Positions 42,484-51,544 of a stretch of DNA of 64,000 nt are shown piece by piece. The notes below the pieces were generated by a model. It did no database searches and was not told the DNA's origin. It worked only from the letters and a program-made list of their open reading frames with translations. Numbering within the stretch: the first letter of the stretch is position 1; every line of letters starts with the position of its first letter. The translations under genes were made by a program, and so were the position numbers. This DNA is from Pseudomonas fluorescens (lineage in GTDB: Bacteria; Pseudomonadota; Gammaproteobacteria; Pseudomonadales; Pseudomonadaceae). Where the stretch lies: positions 56,529-120,528 of the forward strand of contig NZ_CABVHY010000024.1 of NCBI RefSeq assembly GCF_902497875.1, given 5' to 3'.

Positions 42484-43860
42484 TCACGCCCGCAGTTGTG
42501 CCAGTGCCGACGTCAGCCCTTTCTCGAATCGGGCGATAACCAGACCACACTGCTCATCGTCAATAATCAACGGGGGCAGCAGGCGCACCACATTGCCATT
42601 ACGTCCGCCGCGTTCGAGCAACAAGCCTTGCTTGAAGCAGTGTTGTTGAATGGCTGCGGCCAGCGCGGCATCCATCGGGAAGCTGTTCAGCGCATCCGGT
42701 GTCTGGCGCTCATCGACAATTTCGATCCCCAGCATCAGCCCGCGACCCCGTACCTGTCCGAGGGACGGATAGCGTTGCTGCAACAGCATAAGCTGTTGTT
42801 TCAGCCAGCCGCCGCGCTGTGCGGCCTGAGCCGGCAGATCCTCTTGCTGCAGGACCCTGAGGGTCGCCATGCCGGTGGCCATCGCCATCTGATTGCCACG
42901 GAAGGTGCCGCTATGGTTGCCCGGCGCCCAGGCGTCAAACTGGCGCTTGATGCCCAGCAACGCCAAGGGCAGTCCGCCGCCAATGGCCTTCGACATTACG
43001 ATGATATCGGGCTCGATACCGGCCTGTTCATAAGCAAACATGTCGCCGGTACGGGCAAAGCCGGTCTGCACCTCATCGACGATCAGCACAATGCCGTGCT
43101 TGCGGGTCACTTCGCGGATCTTGCGCAACCAGGCGATTGGCGCGGGATTCACTCCGCCCTCGCCCTGGATGGCTTCGAGGATCACCGCTGCCGGCAACGA
43201 GACGCCGCTTTCGACGTCTTCGATAAACTGCGTGAAGTAGTAACCGAGGGCCTGTACCCCGGCGTCTCCGCCAATGCCCAGGGGGCAGCGGTATTCATGG
43301 GGATACGGCAGGAACTGTACCCCCGCCATCAGCGTGTGGATGGCGCTCTTCGGCCCGGTATTGCCGGTCACCGCCAGCGCTCCATGGGTCATGCCGTGGT
43401 AGCCACCGGAGAAGCTGATGATGTTGCTGCGCCCGGTAACGGTTTTCGCCAGCTTGAGCGCCGCTTCCACGGCGTCGGCGCCGGAGGGTCCGCAAAATTG
43501 CAGGCAGTAGTCGCGACCATTGCCCGGCAGCAAAGCCAGCAGTGCTTCACTGAACGCATCTTTCAGCGGAGTCGTGAGGTCGAGGGTATGCATGGGCATT
43601 CCCGAGGCCAGGAAGTTCTTGATACTAGTAACAACTTCATCGTGATTGTGCCCTAATGCCAAAGTGCCGGCCCCGGCCAGACAATCAAGATAGATCTTTC
43701 CTTCAACATCCGTTACCCATACACCCTGCGCCTTGGCAATTGCCAAAGGCAGTTTGCGCGGATAGCTGCGGACATTGGATTCGAACTTGCCTTGACGCGC
43801 CAGATAGTCGGCGTTACTTCGATGATGCTGAGCAGACTGCAATAAGCTTTCACTAAACAT
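42484..43860 (-). CDS. acsF: AcsF, diaminobutyrate-2-oxoglutarate aminotransferase
   Basis: 458 residues from ATG 43860 with AGGAG about 8 bases upstream; a longer frame from 43920 runs through the Fur box and was rejected. Class III aminotransferase: LDCLAGAGTLALGHNH, FCGPSGADAVEAALKLAK (PLP-phosphate), IVDEVQTGFARTGD and the PLP Lys in IVMSKAIGGGLPLA. It makes L-2,4-diaminobutyrate, a building block of achromobactin. First biosynthetic gene, transcribed toward acsD. Confidence 0.92.
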   Translation of the reverse strand: MFSESLLQSAQHHRSNADYLARQGKFESNVRSYPRKLPLAIAKAQGVWVTDVEGKIYLDCLAGAGTLALGHNHDEVVTSIKNFLASGMPMHTLDLTTPLKDAFSEALLALLPGNGRDYCLQFCGPSGADAVEAALKLAKTVTGRSNIISFSGGYHGMTHGALAVTGNTGPKSAIHTLMAGVQFLPYPHEYRCPLGIGGDAGVQALGYYFTQFIEDVESGVSLPAAVILEAIQGEGGVNPAPIAWLRKIREVTRKHGIVLIVDEVQTGFARTGDMFAYEQAGIEPDIIVMSKAIGGGLPLALLGIKRQFDAWAPGNHSGTFRGNQMAMATGMATLRVLQQEDLPAQAAQRGGWLKQQLMLLQQRYPSLGQVRGRGLMLGIEIVDERQTPDALNSFPMDAALAAAIQQHCFKQGLLLERGGRNGNVVRLLPPLIIDDEQCGLVIARFEKGLTSALAQLRA

Positions 43861-43887
43861 ATGTCGACTCCTGATAAGATCCATAGC

Positions 43888-43905
43888 GGAATTATTATCA
43901 TTATC
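43888..43905 (-). promoter_or_regulatory. Fur box upstream of acsF
   Basis: Read on the minus strand the site is GATAATGATAATAATTCC, matching the 19-base Fur consensus (GATAATGATAATCATTATC) at nearly all of its first 15 positions. It lies 28 bases before the acsF start codon. It predicts repression of the acs genes when iron is plentiful. Confidence 0.75.
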
Positions 43906-44151
43906 AATTGCATATGGCAAGAAATTTCCAAACTAACTGCATGTTTAAAACAATTAGCGGCCTCCCGGGAATAATCCGGGTACAGATAAAACCAAGTGGC
44001 GACTGGGTATTGGGTGAAAAGTTCATAATCAAATAAGGAAATTACCTACAGTAATAATTCCTTATTTCATGATGATCATTACAACTTAAACAAACAGATG
44101 ATTGCAAAGTAACATCATCTAACTCTGCCGGTTATACCTGTCCTGCGGATC

Positions 44152-44181
44152 GCCATAAGGCGACCCGCAGGCAGCAAATTT
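44152..44181 (-). terminator. Strong hairpin after the receptor gene
   Basis: CCTGCGG-A-TCGCC, a four-base loop ATAA, then GGCGA-C-CCGCAGG, one mismatch in a 13-bp stem. It starts 19 bases past the receptor stop codon (minus strand). No T-run follows, so it may act as a message-stabilising end rather than an intrinsic terminator. The rest of 43921-44151 has no gene. Confidence 0.55.
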
Positions 44182-44200
44182 CCGACTCGATATGGCCGAA

Positions 44201-46624
44201 TCAGAAGTCCACGGTTGCCGAAAGGAGCAAGGTGCGCGGGGTCGCCAGCGTCAAGCCAGGCTCGCTGTCATCCGAGGCTCCGGCCGAACTCCAGTAGGCC
44301 TTGTTCGCCACGTTCTCGACATTGGCACGCAGGGTGATGTCCTTTTCGTCGACCTTGAACCCGTAGCGTGCGCCCACGTCGAAACGCTCCCAGGAGTCGA
44401 TTTCCTTGTTGTTCGACTGATCCAGAAACTGCGAGCTGGAATAGAGGCCGCGGGTGGTCAGGGTCAGGCCCTGTACGTTCGGCACATCCCACTCGGCGCC
44501 CAGGTTGACGTTGTATTTCGGCGTGGCAGGTGCCCGATTGCCGTCGAAGGTGCCATTGGTGGTGTCGTTCAACTCGCTGTCGATGTACATGACACCGCCG
44601 AGCAGGCGGAAACCTTTGAGCGGCTCACCGAACATACTCAGTTCCACACCGGTGTTTTCACGCTTGCCGTTCGGGCCGAAGACGCGCGTCGTGGCATTGG
44701 TCTCGTAGGCCGGCTGCTTGATCCGGAATACCGCGGCGGTCATGGCGAACGCACCGGCGTCATACTTGGCGCCAACTTCGACCTGGCGGCTGATGAACGG
44801 CGGGAAGATCTCATCCTCGTTCACCGAGGTCGATGGCGCGATCTTGCCCTGGCTCAGGCCTTCCATGTAGTTGGCATACAGCGACAGCTTATCGGTCGCC
44901 TTGAACAGGATGCCGCCCGACGGCGAAACCTTTTCCTCATCGTAGGCTGTGTCGCCTTTGACATTATCCGACCAGTCGTCAACCTTCACCCGCTGCCAGC
45001 GGGCGCCGAGGGTCAGCAGCAGCCGGTCATCGAAGAAACCCAGCGTGTCGGACAACGCCACGCCGCTGAAGCGGTTCTCGGTATAGACCTTCGGATCGTT
45101 TCGCGTGCGGATGTTGGGCGTCGGTGTTACCACGGGGTCATAGATGTTGCTGAGGGCCGACCCATAACGGGCGCCGCCATTTTCGAAGTCCATGTAGAAA
45201 TAGCTGGCAGCCAGGTTGACTTCATGGCTCACCGGGCCGGTATGGAACCAGTTGCGCACCCCCGCCGTGGCCGTCCGGACATTTTCGTCACGGGTAAAGT
45301 CACGCGGCTGAACGCTGAAATTGCCGGCGTCGTTGGTGACCGCAACGGCATGCCGGAGAAAGTCATGATTACTTTTGCGCGCGCCCACGCCGCCGTACAG
45401 CATGACGGAATCGCTGACGTCGAATTCGCCGTTCACCGTGCCGAACGTGTCGTTGGTACTCGCCTTGCTCCAGGGTTGAGCATAGTTGTGGCGAACATCG
45501 CTGGCATGCGGAACCCGCGCGTTGGGGCCGACCTGCACGCGTTCCTGCGGGGCGTCGGTATCACGCTCGGTGCGCCCGATGTCCGTCGAGAGTCGCAGGC
45601 GTTCACCGCGAAAATCCAGGCCCAGCACGGCCATCTCGCGGTCGATATTCTGGTTATCCCATTCGGTGTCGCCGGACTGCTTCACGCCGTTGAAACGAAT
45701 GCCGAACTTGTTGTCTTCACCAAAGCGCCGGGCGACATCCACGGCACCGCCGACCTGGCTGTCGGAAGCGTACATACCGGTGAACGAAGTGATGGGCTTG
45801 TCGGTCGCGCGCTTGGGCACCACGTTGATCCCGCCACCCACGCTGCCCCGCGGCGAGATGCCGTTGATGAGCTGGGTCGGGCCTTTGATGACGTCGACGC
45901 GGTCGGCCATCTCCATGTCGATCGTATAGGTCGGCAGGACACCGTAGAGACCGTTGTAGGCGACATCACTGTTGAACAGGCTCAACCCGCGAATGGTGAA
46001 CTGCTCATAACGCCCACCCGCCGGGTTGGTGGCGCGAACCGAGGGATCGCTGGCGATCAGGTCGCCCAAGGTACGAGCCTGCAGGTTTTTGACCGCCTCG
46101 CTGGTGTAGGTGGTCATGCTGAACGGCGTTTCCATGAAGTCTTTCGAGCCCAGCAAGCCTTGCGAACCACGGCGCGCGACCTGACCGCCGGCATAGGGAT
46201 TGCCGTCCGCCGAGTCAGTGGCACCGAGAATCGAGGTCGGGGCCAGTTGCAAGCTGCTGCCTTCTGGCGCCGGGGTCAGGGTGTACGCCTGTTCGCCCGC
46301 CGGCTGCAGTTGCAGACCGGAACCCTGCAGCAGCCGGGCAAAGCCCTCCTCGACCGCGTACTCCCCGGAAAGCCCGGGACTGTTGCGACCGCTGACCAGC
46401 GCGGGGTCCACCGAAAGATTGACCCCGGCCAGGCCGGCGAAGCGGGTCAACGCGGCGCTGAGGCTACCGGCGGGCACCTGGTAACTGCGCCGAGGGCTAT
46501 CTTCGGCCGAACTGACCGAGACAAACAACGGGCAGGCACTCAGACTCAACAGCAGACTCAGGTGCAACAACGGGCGCAACCTGGAAGAAGCCAGACGCGT
46601 ACTGCAGGGCATCGATGCGGGCAT
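44201..46624 (-). CDS. acr: TonB-dependent siderophore receptor with signalling domain
   Basis: 807 residues from ATG 46624. Signal peptide (LLHLSLLLSLSACPLFVSVSSA), STN secretin/TonB signalling domain (YQVPAGSLSAALTRFAGLAG to ~residue 125), plug domain (GSKDFMETPFSMTTYTSEAV, RGLSLFNSDVAYNG) and a 22-strand-type barrel ending in LLLSATVDF. The STN domain means ligand binding outside can be relayed to the FecR-like protein. Position between the FecI/FecR pair and acsF marks it as the ferric achromobactin receptor (Acr in Dickeya); ligand by context. Confidence 0.9.
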   Translation of the reverse strand: MPASMPCSTRLASSRLRPLLHLSLLLSLSACPLFVSVSSAEDSPRRSYQVPAGSLSAALTRFAGLAGVNLSVDPALVSGRNSPGLSGEYAVEEGFARLLQGSGLQLQPAGEQAYTLTPAPEGSSLQLAPTSILGATDSADGNPYAGGQVARRGSQGLLGSKDFMETPFSMTTYTSEAVKNLQARTLGDLIASDPSVRATNPAGGRYEQFTIRGLSLFNSDVAYNGLYGVLPTYTIDMEMADRVDVIKGPTQLINGISPRGSVGGGINVVPKRATDKPITSFTGMYASDSQVGGAVDVARRFGEDNKFGIRFNGVKQSGDTEWDNQNIDREMAVLGLDFRGERLRLSTDIGRTERDTDAPQERVQVGPNARVPHASDVRHNYAQPWSKASTNDTFGTVNGEFDVSDSVMLYGGVGARKSNHDFLRHAVAVTNDAGNFSVQPRDFTRDENVRTATAGVRNWFHTGPVSHEVNLAASYFYMDFENGGARYGSALSNIYDPVVTPTPNIRTRNDPKVYTENRFSGVALSDTLGFFDDRLLLTLGARWQRVKVDDWSDNVKGDTAYDEEKVSPSGGILFKATDKLSLYANYMEGLSQGKIAPSTSVNEDEIFPPFISRQVEVGAKYDAGAFAMTAAVFRIKQPAYETNATTRVFGPNGKRENTGVELSMFGEPLKGFRLLGGVMYIDSELNDTTNGTFDGNRAPATPKYNVNLGAEWDVPNVQGLTLTTRGLYSSSQFLDQSNNKEIDSWERFDVGARYGFKVDEKDITLRANVENVANKAYWSSAGASDDSEPGLTLATPRTLLLSATVDF

Positions 46625-46690
46625 TGAGAATCTCTCTGATTTCGTTTCACTTGCCTTAATGACAAGCGAAGCGAAAAAAGGGGACACGCT

Positions 46691-47641
46691 TTACACACTA
46701 TTTTTTCGCGGCAGCAGCGTGACCCAATAACGAGTACGCGAATGCACCTCCAGCGCCAGGCTGGCGGCCAGCAGCGAGAGAATGCGATCGGTGTCATCGA
46801 GGCGGAAACTGCCGGTGACCCGCAGCGACTCAAGCTCCGGTTCCCAGCGCAGCACGCCCGGCCGATAACTGCTCAGCTCGCGCAAAAAATCCCCCAGCGG
46901 CTGGTTCTGCGCCATCAACACGCCCTCGCGCCAGCCCGGCGCCAGCACATCGAATGGCTCCACCGCACCCACGCCGGCTGCCAGCAGGTTGGCCTGCTGA
47001 CCGCCGCGCAACGTCAATGCCGGCCCTTGCAAGGACCGCAATTGCACCGTGCCGTTGAGCACCGAGACCCGGCAGCCGAGCGAATTCTGGCGAACACAGA
47101 CCTCGCTCTGCCCGACGATGACCTGTCCGTAGTGGGTCTGGATCGTTAGCAGTGACGCCCCTGACACCTTCAGCGCCATTTCCCCGCCCACCAGCGTCAG
47201 GCGCCGGCTCGGCAGATCGACATTGATGGCAGTGGCGGTATTTAGATGCACGGTGCTGCCATCGGCCAGCATTACCTGCTTGCGTTCCCCGGTGGCGGTG
47301 TGCAGGTCGGCGCGCCAGGCGTCCAGGGGCAATTGCCGACTGAGCAGCACGGCGGTCGGCACCAGCACCGCCGCGCCCAAGGCGTGTTTAAGCAGTTTGC
47401 GTCGCCCCGAGTCCGGGCGGTCCAGGCTGCCCATGGCCAGCGCCGAAGGCAGTGTGGCAAAGCGCTGGCGCAAGAGTTGGGCTTTCTGCCAGGCCTGTTC
47501 GTGACTGGCGCAGCTATCGCGCCAGTGCTGCAGGGCAGCTCGATCCTGCTCATTGGCGCCCCCGGACTCCAGCAATGCCAGCCACTGCGCGGCGGCCCGC
47601 GCCACCTGGCGGGCTTCGGCCGAGGGCGGCGGATTGATCAC
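46691..47641 (-). CDS. FecR-like anti-sigma regulator
   Basis: 316 residues from GTG 47641, which overlaps the sigma stop in GTGA; a TTG at 47659 is an alternative. FecR pattern: an N-terminal cytoplasmic anti-sigma domain (ARAAAQWLALLESGG, ALQHWRDSCASHEQAWQ), one membrane helix (ALGAAVLVPTAVLLS, ~90-105) and the periplasmic FecR domain (LADGSTVHLNTATAINVDL). It carries the receptor signal to the adjacent ECF sigma factor. Confidence 0.9.
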   Translation of the reverse strand: MINPPPSAEARQVARAAAQWLALLESGGANEQDRAALQHWRDSCASHEQAWQKAQLLRQRFATLPSALAMGSLDRPDSGRRKLLKHALGAAVLVPTAVLLSRQLPLDAWRADLHTATGERKQVMLADGSTVHLNTATAINVDLPSRRLTLVGGEMALKVSGASLLTIQTHYGQVIVGQSEVCVRQNSLGCRVSVLNGTVQLRSLQGPALTLRGGQQANLLAAGVGAVEPFDVLAPGWREGVLMAQNQPLGDFLRELSSYRPGVLRWEPELESLRVTGSFRLDDTDRILSLLAASLALEVHSRTRYWVTLLPRKNSV

Positions 47642-48147
47642 AGCGCTACCAACAGACAATGCTCATAGGCTTGCGCCATGTAGCGTTTGATCGTGCGTTC
47701 CGACACGCGCAAACGCTCGGCGATCTGTTGATAGCCCAGGCCTTCCAGCTGGCTCCAGAGAAATGCCCGGCGTACCGCCGTCGGCAGCCCGTCGAGCAAT
47801 TCATCCAGCACCTGCAGGGTTTCCAGCAGCAACCAGCGCTCCTCGGGAGATGGCACACTGTCTTCAGGCAACAGCGCCAGCGCATTCAAATAAGCCTGCT
47901 CCAGGCTGCGACGCTGGTAGAAATTGCTCAGCAGTCGCTTGCCCACCGTCAGCAAATACGCCCGAGGCTCCTGCAAGTCGGCAATCCGCTGCGAGCTCGC
48001 GAGGACCCGCATGAACGTATCCTGGCTCAAGTCCGCGGCATCACAGCCATTCCCCATGCGTTGCCTCAACCAGCCCTCCAGCCAGCCACGATGGTCGCGG
48101 TACAGGTCATGGAGGGTTTGTTCCGTCGGCATCGCAGTATCACTCAT
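47638..48147 (-). CDS. acsS: FecI-type ECF sigma factor (AcsS-like)
   Basis: 169 residues. Region 2 DAADLSQDTFMRVLASS with PRAYLLTVGKRLLSNFYQRRSLE; region 4 RRAFLWSQLEGLGYQQIAERLRVSERTIKRYM, whose helix-turn-helix binds the -35 element. In P. syringae the ECF factor of this locus (AcsS) controls achromobactin genes. A Fur-box-like site lies 27 bases upstream. Symbol assigned by location and class. Confidence 0.88.
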   Translation of the reverse strand: MSDTAMPTEQTLHDLYRDHRGWLEGWLRQRMGNGCDAADLSQDTFMRVLASSQRIADLQEPRAYLLTVGKRLLSNFYQRRSLEQAYLNALALLPEDSVPSPEERWLLLETLQVLDELLDGLPTAVRRAFLWSQLEGLGYQQIAERLRVSERTIKRYMAQAYEHCLLVAL

Positions 48148-48174
48148 GTCTGGAAACCTGTACCAAAGAATAAT

Positions 48175-48193
48175 TTAAATGAGATTCATTCTA
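48175..48193 (-). promoter_or_regulatory. Fur-box-like site upstream of the sigma factor
   Basis: TTAAATGAGATTCATTCTA matches the 19-base Fur consensus (GATAATGAGAATCATTATC) at about 13 positions, with the centre AATGAGATTCATT well kept. It places the whole achromobactin signalling set under iron control. Confidence 0.65.
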
Positions 48194-48314
48194 ATTAGTA
48201 ACCCTACTACAAACCAAGCTCTTTTATGTATTCATTGGCCGCAATGGGTGGCAGGACAGTAGTGGGGACAAGCTTTTTGCCCCTCAAAGCACTGGTCCTT
48301 CGGGGCTGGTGCTG

Positions 48315-48608
48315 TGTAGGAGCTGCCGCAGGCTGCGATCTTTTGATCCTGGCGACCGTGGTGTCCGCAGAAAAGATCGCAGGCTTCGCCGACCGTGTGT
48401 ACCTGCGTGTGGTGGGTGCCTGCAATGTCGTGGGTTTCCCTCGCCGGTGGCGTACACCTGCAATGTCTGGGTTTCCCTCGCCGGGTGCGTACACCTGCAA
48501 TGTCCTGGGTATCTGCAACCCCCCGTAGGAGCTGCCGCAGGCTGCGATCTTTTGATCCTGGCGATGGTGGTGTCCGCAGAAAAGATCGCAGGCTTCGCCA
48601 GCTCCTAC
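48315..48608. repeat. REP cluster with short tandem units
   Basis: Two long direct copies (48315-48400 and 48525-48608) share GTAGGAGCTGCCGCAGGCTGCGATCTTTTGATCCTGGCGA-type sequence followed by its inverse. Between them are about two and a half copies of a ~38-base unit (CCTGCAATGTC...TGGGTTTCCCTCGCCGG...GCGTACA). No gene is present in 48194-48647. Confidence 0.85.
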
Positions 48609-48647
48609 GCCGACCGTGTAACACCTGCGATCTTGTCGGTGTATTCC

Positions 48648-49424
48648 CTAGAACGTCTTGCCAGCACTGGCCACCAGCGTTGCGCCACACAGGTCATCGA
48701 AACCGGTAAAACTCAGGCATTCGGCTTCCGACAGGTCGGTATCGATATAACTCAGCCCCCAGGTAATGCCGACAAAGTCACGACTGAGCTTGATCTCCCA
48801 ATCACGGTAGTCGGCGCGGCTGCTGCCGTTGGCGCTAAAGAACACCTCGTCCTTGTAGTCGACGTATTCATAGCGCGCTTCCAGGCCAATTTCAGCTGGC
48901 AGGACCGTGCGGTAGCCGATAAACCCCGAAACAAAGTCCTCGTCTTGTTTGCCTATCTGAAAATGGCCATTCTCATCCTCGTAGTCCGGGCCTTTCATGT
49001 TGTTGGCGTATTTGCCGCCGAGCAGAACACCGTATACATCCAGGGTGGACTGGATGTCGCTCTGGTTGTACTGGCTTTCACGGGGAAAGTCGTACTTCGT
49101 GTAAAAGGTATCCAGGCTGATGTCGTCGCTGATTTGCCAGAAATAGCCAGCGTAATATTCAAGCTCCTGGCGCGTATTGGAGTCGTAGCCAAAGTCGACA
49201 TTCGACGTCCAGACGCCGGCATACACGCCGCTGGAGTGGCTAAGGGTGACCGCCAGTTGCGCGGCAGGGTCGCCCTGGGTTTGCGAGATGCCGCTACTGC
49301 GATAATCACTGACCAGCACGGGTGCAATGGTCAGGGTGAAGCGGTCGCTGAGTTCCAGCGCCTGGGCGTTGATCAGTGGCGACAAGGCAAGGCCGGCAAG
49401 CACGAAGACAGACAAGGCGTTCAT
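48648..49424 (-). CDS. TorF-family outer-membrane protein
   Basis: 258 residues with signal peptide (MNALSVFVLAGLALSPLINAQA) and a beta-strand-rich mature part typical of the TorF/TIGR02001 group: FTLTIAPVLVSDYRSSGISQTQGDPAAQ, GVYAGVWTSNVDFG, ELEYYAGYF and a C-terminal VASAGKTF with aromatic end. Two Cys near the C-terminus may form a disulfide. Family members are predicted small barrels of unknown substrate. Same strand as the amidohydrolase set but separated from it by a REP array. Confidence 0.82.
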   Translation of the reverse strand: MNALSVFVLAGLALSPLINAQALELSDRFTLTIAPVLVSDYRSSGISQTQGDPAAQLAVTLSHSSGVYAGVWTSNVDFGYDSNTRQELEYYAGYFWQISDDISLDTFYTKYDFPRESQYNQSDIQSTLDVYGVLLGGKYANNMKGPDYEDENGHFQIGKQDEDFVSGFIGYRTVLPAEIGLEARYEYVDYKDEVFFSANGSSRADYRDWEIKLSRDFVGITWGLSYIDTDLSEAECLSFTGFDDLCGATLVASAGKTF

Positions 49425-49469
49425 AACGGTTCTCTTGTTTTTATTGGGTTGCAGGTTTTCGGTTTTTTT

Positions 49470-49717
49470 GTAGGAGCGAGCTCGCTCGCTATGGACGCAA
49501 AAGCGGCGCGTTTATCCAGGAAGCACGCGTTATCGTTAGCGTCCATCGCGAGCAAGCTCGCTCCCACAGGGCAGCGCGTTATCCAGAAAGCACGCGTTAT
49601 CGTTAACGTCCTTCGCGAGCAATCGAGCGTCGACCGGCTGCTCCTACAGGGCTGCGCGTTTATTCAGGAAGCACGCGTTATCGTTAACGTTCATCGCGAG
49701 CAGGCTCGCTCCCACAG
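49470..49717. repeat. Array of REP units with a repeated 48-base spacer
   Basis: Four REP-like ends of the GAGCGAGC/GCTCGCTCC family are separated by three near-identical spacers (GCGCGTTTATCCAGGAAGC-ACGCGTTATCGTTA-CGTC pattern, starting about 49505, 49573 and 49652). Such arrays are BIMEs, spread by REP-associated transposases (RAYTs) coded elsewhere. No gene is present in 49425-49746. Confidence 0.85.
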
Positions 49718-49746
49718 GGGCGCGGCGTCAGGTGGGCGCGTGGCGG

Positions 49747-51489
49747 TCAGGCTTCGGGGGCGTAAACCTGCTTGCCGGCGAAGAAGGTTTTCAGGACCTT
49801 GGTGTCGAACAGCTCATCGTCACTGACGTTGAACACATCACGGTCGAGAATGATCAGGTCGGCCTGCTTGCCGGGCGCCAGCGAGCCAATCTGCCGGTCC
49901 AGGCGCAGGGCTTTGGCGGCGTTGATGGTGTAGGCATAGAACATGGCCTGGCGATCGATGCTTTCCTTGGCATTGAGCACGCCTAGCGGCCCTTTGCGAG
50001 TGCTGGCCTGAGCGATGGCGTTCCACGGGTTGGGGCTGGACACCGGCCAGTCACTGGCGCCGGCGATGAGCACGCCAGCGCTATGCAGGGATTGGGCTGG
50101 ATATTGGTAACCGTAAGCAGACGCACTGACATAGGGTTTGACCAACTCCTCGGTGTAACTCTCGGCAGTGGCCCACAGCAGTTGCATGGAGGCGATCACC
50201 CCAAGTTGCTTGAAGCGTGGAAACTCTTTGGGGTCGACCAGTTGCAGGTGGGTGATGCTATGGGCCATCGGTGTCGGGTTGAGCTTGCGCGCATATTCGA
50301 TGCCATTGAGTGACTCACGTACTGCCCGGTCGCCGACCGCATGCGTGTGCACAATCCAGTCGCGCTTCTCTGCCGCTACCACCAACTCACCGAAATGTGC
50401 AGGCTCGATCAGCAGCTGGCCGTTTTTTTGACTGTTCTTGAAGGGGGCAATGACCGCCGCGGTCTGTCCTGGAAATTCCAGAACGCCGTCGGCGAATACC
50501 TTGATGCCGGGGAAGGTCAGATTGGGCACGCCCTCGAATTTTTTCATCACCGTGGCCAGCACCTCCAGGTCGGCCGGTCGGCTTTTTGGATTGGCCAGCA
50601 ACAGTGCGGCGACGTGTGCGCTGAGCTCGCCCTGCTCCGCCAGCTTGCGGTAGAGCGGCAGTACCCCGTAACTCTGTTCGGTCGCCTTGAAATCGAACAA
50701 CGAATCGCCACTGCCGGCATTCGCCGCCGCGTCCATCCAGGCGGTGACCCCATACTGATTGTTGACCTTTACCGCCTCGCGGGCGGCCTTGAGCATCACC
50801 TCGTCGCCAGGCGCCGGAAGCTGGCTGCGGACCTGATCCCAACGAGACTCGGCAAAAAAACCAGTGGGGGTGAAATCCGCTTCATGGCCGACAAAGCTGC
50901 GCTCTTTTTCCGGCAGGCTTTTGACCAGCGCGGCGTTGATCTTCAGGCGCTTGAGCATGGCGTTGTTGGCCCAGCCGGTATGACCGTCAATCCCGCTCAG
51001 GACCACCGGCTGCTCAGCCCAGCGGCCCTGATTGAAGCGTTTGCCCAGCTCACGGCTCTGCTCCCAATAGGCCGAGCTGACCCCGGCAATGCTGATCACG
51101 TCACCGGCGCGCGCGAGGCCCGCCTGGTCCTGCTCGATGATCCATTGCTCAAGGTCTGGCAACGGCTTTACTTCGTCCAGCAGATTGGCACGCAGGCTGT
51201 CCAAGGCGCCAACCACCGGATGGCTATGGGTATCAATCATTCCAGGCATCAGCACCTTGCCCGCCAGGTCGATGCGCTGGGTCTGCGCATCGGCCAGGGC
51301 GTTGACCTCTGCATCGCTGCCGACCTTGAGAATCTTGCCGTTTTCTACCGCCACGGCGTTGGCCATGGATTGCCCGGGAATCCCGGTAAACACCTTGCCA
51401 TTGGTCAGTACCAGGTCAGCCGCAGCCATGGCCTGCAACGAGGGGAGCGTTAACATTGCAGCCAGTAAACCGGGAGTAAATCGCATCAT
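49747..51489 (-). CDS. Secreted amidohydrolase (YtcJ-like, amidohydrolase 3)
   Basis: 580 residues from ATG 51489 (AGAGGA about 8 bases upstream). Signal peptide MMRFTPGLLAAMLTLPSLQAMAA. The amidohydrolase_3 fold shows LVLTNGKVFTG, MLPGMIDTHSHPV (metal His-x-His), GIDGHTGWANNAML, VHTHAVGDRAVRESLNG (metal His) and ASDWPVSSPNPWNAI (metal Asp). It hydrolyses an amide or similar bond in the periplasm; substrate unknown. The neighbours suggest an amine-containing compound. Confidence 0.88.
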   Translation of the reverse strand: MMRFTPGLLAAMLTLPSLQAMAAADLVLTNGKVFTGIPGQSMANAVAVENGKILKVGSDAEVNALADAQTQRIDLAGKVLMPGMIDTHSHPVVGALDSLRANLLDEVKPLPDLEQWIIEQDQAGLARAGDVISIAGVSSAYWEQSRELGKRFNQGRWAEQPVVLSGIDGHTGWANNAMLKRLKINAALVKSLPEKERSFVGHEADFTPTGFFAESRWDQVRSQLPAPGDEVMLKAAREAVKVNNQYGVTAWMDAAANAGSGDSLFDFKATEQSYGVLPLYRKLAEQGELSAHVAALLLANPKSRPADLEVLATVMKKFEGVPNLTFPGIKVFADGVLEFPGQTAAVIAPFKNSQKNGQLLIEPAHFGELVVAAEKRDWIVHTHAVGDRAVRESLNGIEYARKLNPTPMAHSITHLQLVDPKEFPRFKQLGVIASMQLLWATAESYTEELVKPYVSASAYGYQYPAQSLHSAGVLIAGASDWPVSSPNPWNAIAQASTRKGPLGVLNAKESIDRQAMFYAYTINAAKALRLDRQIGSLAPGKQADLIILDRDVFNVSDDELFDTKVLKTFFAGKQVYAPEA

Positions 51490-51544
51490 CTGAATGTCCT
51501 CTTTTTTGTTTTTATCTTGGCTTTGCTCTTGGCCACTGAACGAA

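Noticed and set aside
44192..46627. 811-codon plus-strand frame over the receptor gene
   Set aside because: Antisense to a full-length TonB receptor with clear domains; no ribosome site, no homology recognised.
49470..49717. CRISPR-like look of regular repeats
   Set aside because: The repeats are REP ends with palindromic arms and the spacers are near-identical to each other, unlike CRISPR; no cas genes.
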